Positions 6,814 through 9,451 of a stretch of DNA of 9,451 bases are shown one piece after another. How positions within the stretch are numbered: the stretch's first letter is position 1; every line of letters starts with the position of its first letter. Location of the stretch: assembly GCA_020062805.1 (NCBI GenBank), contig JAGUVP010000138.1, forward strand, positions 1-9,451. The letters run 5' to 3'. Position numbers and translations under genes: made by a program. This DNA is from Candidatus Bipolaricaulis sp. Lineage in GTDB: Bacteria > Bipolaricaulota > Bipolaricaulia > Bipolaricaulales > Bipolaricaulaceae. The notes beneath the pieces were generated by a model, which had not been told where the DNA came from, did no database searches, and saw nothing but the letters and a program-made list of their open reading frames with translations.

Positions 6814-7074
6814 GTCAGTAGCACCTCCTCTAGCTTCAAGCTGTCTCCTTGTCCCCTCCAGTATCCGCGCCGGTCAACCACCCGCACCCCCCTCAAGATG
6901 GATGCACCATCCTCCTGGGAGGGAAGGCGGGCAGCTCTTGCGCCGTGCGCGGTCCAGGTTCAGTTCCACAAGCGGGTTCTTGACACCTCTAGTCGTCACG
7001 CTCGTCAACCCCGTTGCATGTGAAGCCTCGGTCCCCGCCGAATCGTGCTCGACTACAGCATCGTCTTCGAGGGA
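6814..7074 (-). other. Intergenic region between binding-protein and MmgE/PrpD genes, no firm gene
   Basis: With the hairpin next to it this makes a 316-base gap, long for this tight operon. No convincing promoter was found: two TTGACx motifs (7003-7008 and near 6871-6876) lack a -10 partner at a proper distance. Two short minus-strand frames exist. One is 44 codons from TTG 7008 to the stop at 6874, without a good ribosome site. The other is 25 codons from GTG 6887 to a TGA at 6810-6812, overlapping the start of the MmgE/PrpD gene. Neither is supported well enough to call a gene. Confidence 0.5.
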
Positions 7075-7112
7075 TAGAAGGAGAACGCATGGCCACCAAC
7101 GTTCTCCTTCTA
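7075..7112 (-). terminator. 13-bp perfect stem-loop after the binding-protein gene (attenuator or mRNA-stabilising hairpin)
   Basis: TAGAAGGAGAACG at 7075-7087 is the exact reverse complement of CGTTCTCCTTCTA at 7100-7112, with a 12-base loop. The stem starts 17 bases beyond the stop codon of the solute-binding protein gene on the minus strand. It lacks a T-run, so complete termination is not implied. Hairpins in this place, between a binding-protein gene and the rest of its transporter operon, are known to lower downstream expression or protect the upstream mRNA end, giving excess binding protein. That role is inferred from position. Confidence 0.65.
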
Positions 7113-7129
7113 CCCGCTCCTGAACCTCT

Positions 7130-8761
7130 CTAGTCGACGAGTCTGGTTCGCTCCGTTACTTGTGGCCCTGTCGTGAGACTCGACTGAAGCTCATAGCCCC
7201 AATCGACTCGCTCCATGACACCGTACACGTACTTGATCATGTACAACGTATAGGCAGCCATGTTTTGCAGAATCTTCAGCTGGGCATCCTTCCAGAGCGA
7301 CTCCTGCACAGCTGGGTCGAGCGCTACCCGGGCATCCACGATCTCTTGGTCGATCGCATCGTAGTGAGAGAAGTTCGTGTCCGGTTTGGGTCCCGTTTTG
7401 ACTATCGAGTCAGAGTGAAAGAAACGCGTAAGGAAGGCATCGGCATTGGGGCGCCACGCGCCGTAGATCACGAATGAGCTTAGGTCATCACGGATCATCG
7501 AGTGATACGTTGAGTGCTCCACGATCCTGACCTCGAGTTGGATACCTACCGCCTGGAGCTGGTTCTGGACAAGATCGTAGCATGTCCGATAGGTGATGCT
7601 GTCGGATGTGATGACATCGACTCTGAACCCATTCGGATACCCCGCTTGTCGGAGAAGATCGATCGATCTGGCTCGGTCAACCCCAAAGAGGAGCCCTGCC
7701 GCATCGACCTCCGCCGCCGTCAGTGCACCCGCGAGGTACCCCTCTGGTACGATCGAGTAGACAGGCGAACTAACGTCAGACCCAAGGAAGTCCACAAACG
7801 TCTGCCGATCGAGTGCGTATGCTACTGCCTGACGGACTAGAAGACTGTTGAACGGCGGCTTGCTCAGGTTGAAGTTGATCCACATGATCTCGCCGGGTCC
7901 GAAGACGTCAACTCGAGTTCCCGGAAGAGCGCTCACTCTGTCGGCCCACGTCTGATCGGTTGGAAGCTCAATGACGTCAAGCGCGCCGCTGCGGAGTCCG
8001 AGCTCCCGGCTCGTAGCGTCAGGCATGAACTTGACTGCGACACCGTCGAGAGCGGGACGACCACGGAAGTAGTCAGCGAAGGCAACAAGTGTGATCTCCT
8101 CCATGGCTTTGTACGCGCCAAACATGAAGGGCCCGGTCCCGACAGGGTTTGTCTTGAAGGCCTGATCCCCCATGCTCTCGACGGCCGGCTTCGACACGAT
8201 GTACCCGCCGCTGTAGTTGGCGACCTTCGGAAGGAACAGGGCGGGAGATAGGGGAGCCGCCAGGATGATCCTGACTGTGTACCGCCCCACTGCCTCGAAC
8301 ACCATCCCACGGTACTCACCCGAGTAGGCGGAGCGGTTTGGGTCGGCAGCCTTGGTCAGCGAGTAGACAACGTCCTCGGCCGTGAGTTCCGTCGAGGTGG
8401 CACCACCAAGCGGATGGAAGAGGATCCCCTCGCGCAGCATGAAGACCCACTCCTGTCTTCCGTCCGGGAGAACAACTGGCGTGGGTATCTCTGTTGCCAA
8501 GTCTGGCTCAATAGCATCCGGGTCGATATTGCCCGGTGCGTAGCGGACCAGGGCGTTGAAGATCATATCAACTACGATCCTGTCAGGGGTCGTTGTGCCG
8601 TAGTGCGGATCAAGCGACCTGATGTCCGCGTACTTGAGCGCCATGCGGAGCACATTTGACCCTGAGCTGGAAGCAATTGCAACTGCACCCGTCAGCTGCA
8701 CTCCTGCGAGCACAGCCACCAGCACGAAGATCGCGCGACTGGACTTCCATCTGGTATTCAT
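7130..8761 (-). CDS. ABC transporter solute-binding protein, family 5 (peptide/nickel/opine type), 543 aa
   Basis: This exported protein captures the substrate and delivers it to the two permeases downstream. Start ATG 8761 is chosen because AAGGAGG (8768-8774) lies six bases upstream and a Sec signal peptide begins here: basic MNTRWKSSRA, a hydrophobic core (residues 11-29) and a likely cut after TGAVAIA (about residue 30). An upstream in-frame GTG at 8827 would add 22 residues and spoil the signal. There is no lipobox cysteine, so it is free or anchored by other means. Family marks are LDPHYGTTTPDRIVVDMIFN (50-69), the Dpp/Opp signature NPVGTGPF (205-212), and KPPFNSLLVRQAVAYALDR (301-319). 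The length is typical. The ligand cannot be read from the sequence; the neighbours suggest an opine-like or other amphoteric compound. Confidence 0.96.
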   Translation of the reverse strand: MNTRWKSSRAIFVLVAVLAGVQLTGAVAIASSSGSNVLRMALKYADIRSLDPHYGTTTPDRIVVDMIFNALVRYAPGNIDPDAIEPDLATEIPTPVVLPDGRQEWVFMLREGILFHPLGGATSTELTAEDVVYSLTKAADPNRSAYSGEYRGMVFEAVGRYTVRIILAAPLSPALFLPKVANYSGGYIVSKPAVESMGDQAFKTNPVGTGPFMFGAYKAMEEITLVAFADYFRGRPALDGVAVKFMPDATSRELGLRSGALDVIELPTDQTWADRVSALPGTRVDVFGPGEIMWINFNLSKPPFNSLLVRQAVAYALDRQTFVDFLGSDVSSPVYSIVPEGYLAGALTAAEVDAAGLLFGVDRARSIDLLRQAGYPNGFRVDVITSDSITYRTCYDLVQNQLQAVGIQLEVRIVEHSTYHSMIRDDLSSFVIYGAWRPNADAFLTRFFHSDSIVKTGPKPDTNFSHYDAIDQEIVDARVALDPAVQESLWKDAQLKILQNMAAYTLYMIKYVYGVMERVDWGYELQSSLTTGPQVTERTRLVD

Positions 8762-8767
8762 AACAGG

Positions 8768-8774
8768 CCTCCTT
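8768..8774 (-). promoter_or_regulatory. Strong Shine-Dalgarno site of the binding-protein gene
   Basis: On the minus strand the site reads AAGGAGG, six bases before ATG 8761. It is the strongest ribosome site in the minus-strand operon and decides this start over the GTG at 8827, whose only merit is a four-base overlap with the preceding stop. Strong initiation fits the usual need for excess binding protein. Confidence 0.8.
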
Positions 8775-8823
8775 TTCGGACAACACCGCGCCGCGTACCA
8801 GGAAGAACCGCTGAGTTCGCCTC

Positions 8824-9451
8824 TCACCTCCCCTTGGCCTTCTTGAGGATCTCAGCGGCAGTCAGGCCCGCTAGCCCAAGACGATCAGCAGTTCTGCCTT
8901 CGACGCGCAGGTCTCTCTGGTGCAGTTGTGACAGCAACGCGATCACAGCGTCGATACAGGGTGTTCGTACTCCGATCTCCTCAGCTATGGAGGAGAGAGG
9001 GACGAGCTCCATCGGGATCTCGTTCAAGTAATAGTGGTTCTCTACCTTCTGTTGAGGGCTGTGCGCGTATCGATAGGCTGTGTGATTCTGCAGCGCCGCG
9101 TAGAGATCCTCACCGTCCACATCGTAAGTCTCCTTGAGCCAGTCCTTGGCCGAGACTGCCTGCACTCCAAGCGCCCTGCAAATCGACAGTCTCTCTTCGT
9201 CGATACCCTCGACAATCCTGGCGACTGACTTGGTGATCCCTTCGTGGTAGTGAAGAAACCGCTCTCCTCTGTCGATGCGGGCCAGGTTCAGGAGAGCTGG
9301 TGCGGGATGAAAAACACCTCCAACATCATTGAGGCTTGTTTCCAGAACCGACTCAGCAGCCACAAGCTGGGGGAACGGTTCGCGAACCATTGCGACCACG
9401 CGCTGTGTCTCCGTACTGGGAATGGCAGCGATCCTCACCTTCCTCTTGACA
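8824..9451 (-). CDS. NAD(P)-dependent octopine/nopaline dehydrogenase family protein, C-terminal 208 residues
   Basis: The frame is open to the right edge; the GTG at 9438 is internal, since family similarity (VKRKVRIAAIPSTETQRVVA) runs on before it. About 150 N-terminal residues, the Rossmann NAD(P)-binding domain, are missing. The remaining part is the helical opine dehydrogenase domain. It shows ESVLETSLNDVGGVFHPAPA (33-52) with the conserved active-site His (H48) in HPAPALLN, HYHEGITKSVARIVEGID (67-84), and ELVPLSSIAEEIGVRTPCID (148-167). These enzymes reductively join an amino acid to a 2-oxo acid or reverse the reaction, in the cytoplasm. The block that reads RYLxED in arthropod and mollusc-type enzymes reads YYLNEI here (140-145), so the substrate probably differs from arginine/pyruvate. 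The stop is 62 bases before the binding-protein gene, consistent with one operon. Confidence 0.85.
   Translation of the reverse strand, partial: VKRKVRIAAIPSTETQRVVAMVREPFPQLVAAESVLETSLNDVGGVFHPAPALLNLARIDRGERFLHYHEGITKSVARIVEGIDEERLSICRALGVQAVSAKDWLKETYDVDGEDLYAALQNHTAYRYAHSPQQKVENHYYLNEIPMELVPLSSIAEEIGVRTPCIDAVIALLSQLHQRDLRVEGRTADRLGLAGLTAAEILKKAKGR

Noticed and set aside
6871..7008. TTGACG and TTGACC as -35 boxes of an internal promoter for the MmgE/PrpD gene
   Set aside because: No TATAAT-like hexamer lies 16-18 bases downstream of either.
8762..8827. Upstream GTG start of the binding-protein gene, overlapping the preceding stop
   Set aside because: It would put 22 residues before the signal peptide. 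The ATG at 8761 has a near-ideal ribosome site and starts directly with a Sec signal.
9436..9438. GTG near the right edge as a true start of a short dehydrogenase
   Set aside because: The frame is open to the edge and the preceding residues VKRK continue the family pattern, so the gene is cut by the window and not truncated in nature as far as can be seen.

Overview
The window is bacterial: it has compact operons, Shine-Dalgarno sites of the AAGGAGG type, GTG and TTG starts, and a sigma-70-like promoter. The left part is very GC-rich (for example 43 of 60 bases in 481-540). The right part is clearly less so (for example 32 of 60 in 4021-4080). No rRNA, tRNA, CRISPR array or transposase was seen. 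The lineage cannot be fixed from the sequence. Tandem Mrp/complex I-type antiporter subunits in a GC-rich genome would suit an anaerobic or thermophilic deep-branching bacterium, but that is a guess.

Left block (1 to about 2080, plus strand). This is the end of an energy-transducing membrane complex. It holds the C-terminus of one proton-antiporter-like subunit (2-364), then a complete 487-residue paralogue (398-1861). Behind a likely promoter of its own follows a 51-residue two-helix membrane protein (1926-2081).

Middle block (about 2080 to 3617, plus strand, then non-coding). A 9-bp perfect inverted repeat is followed by a doubtful 65-codon frame (2121-2318). That frame overlaps, by four bases, a 313-residue protein of unknown role with an N-terminal winged helix and probable C-terminal membrane segments (2315-3256). 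The convergent gap 3257-3617 has no convincing gene but carries several stem-loops.

Right block (3618 to 9451, minus strand, read right to left). This looks like one operon: an octopine/nopaline (opine) dehydrogenase family protein cut by the window edge, a family 5 solute-binding protein with a signal peptide, an MmgE/PrpD family protein, and two DppB/DppC-type permeases. No ABC ATPase gene is in the window. A 13-bp perfect hairpin follows the binding-protein gene. The likely theme is import of a small amphoteric compound, such as an opine, peptide or iminodicarboxylate, followed by its breakdown by the dehydrogenase and the MmgE/PrpD enzyme. The lower GC and the complete set of functions suggest a catabolic cassette gained separately from the left block.
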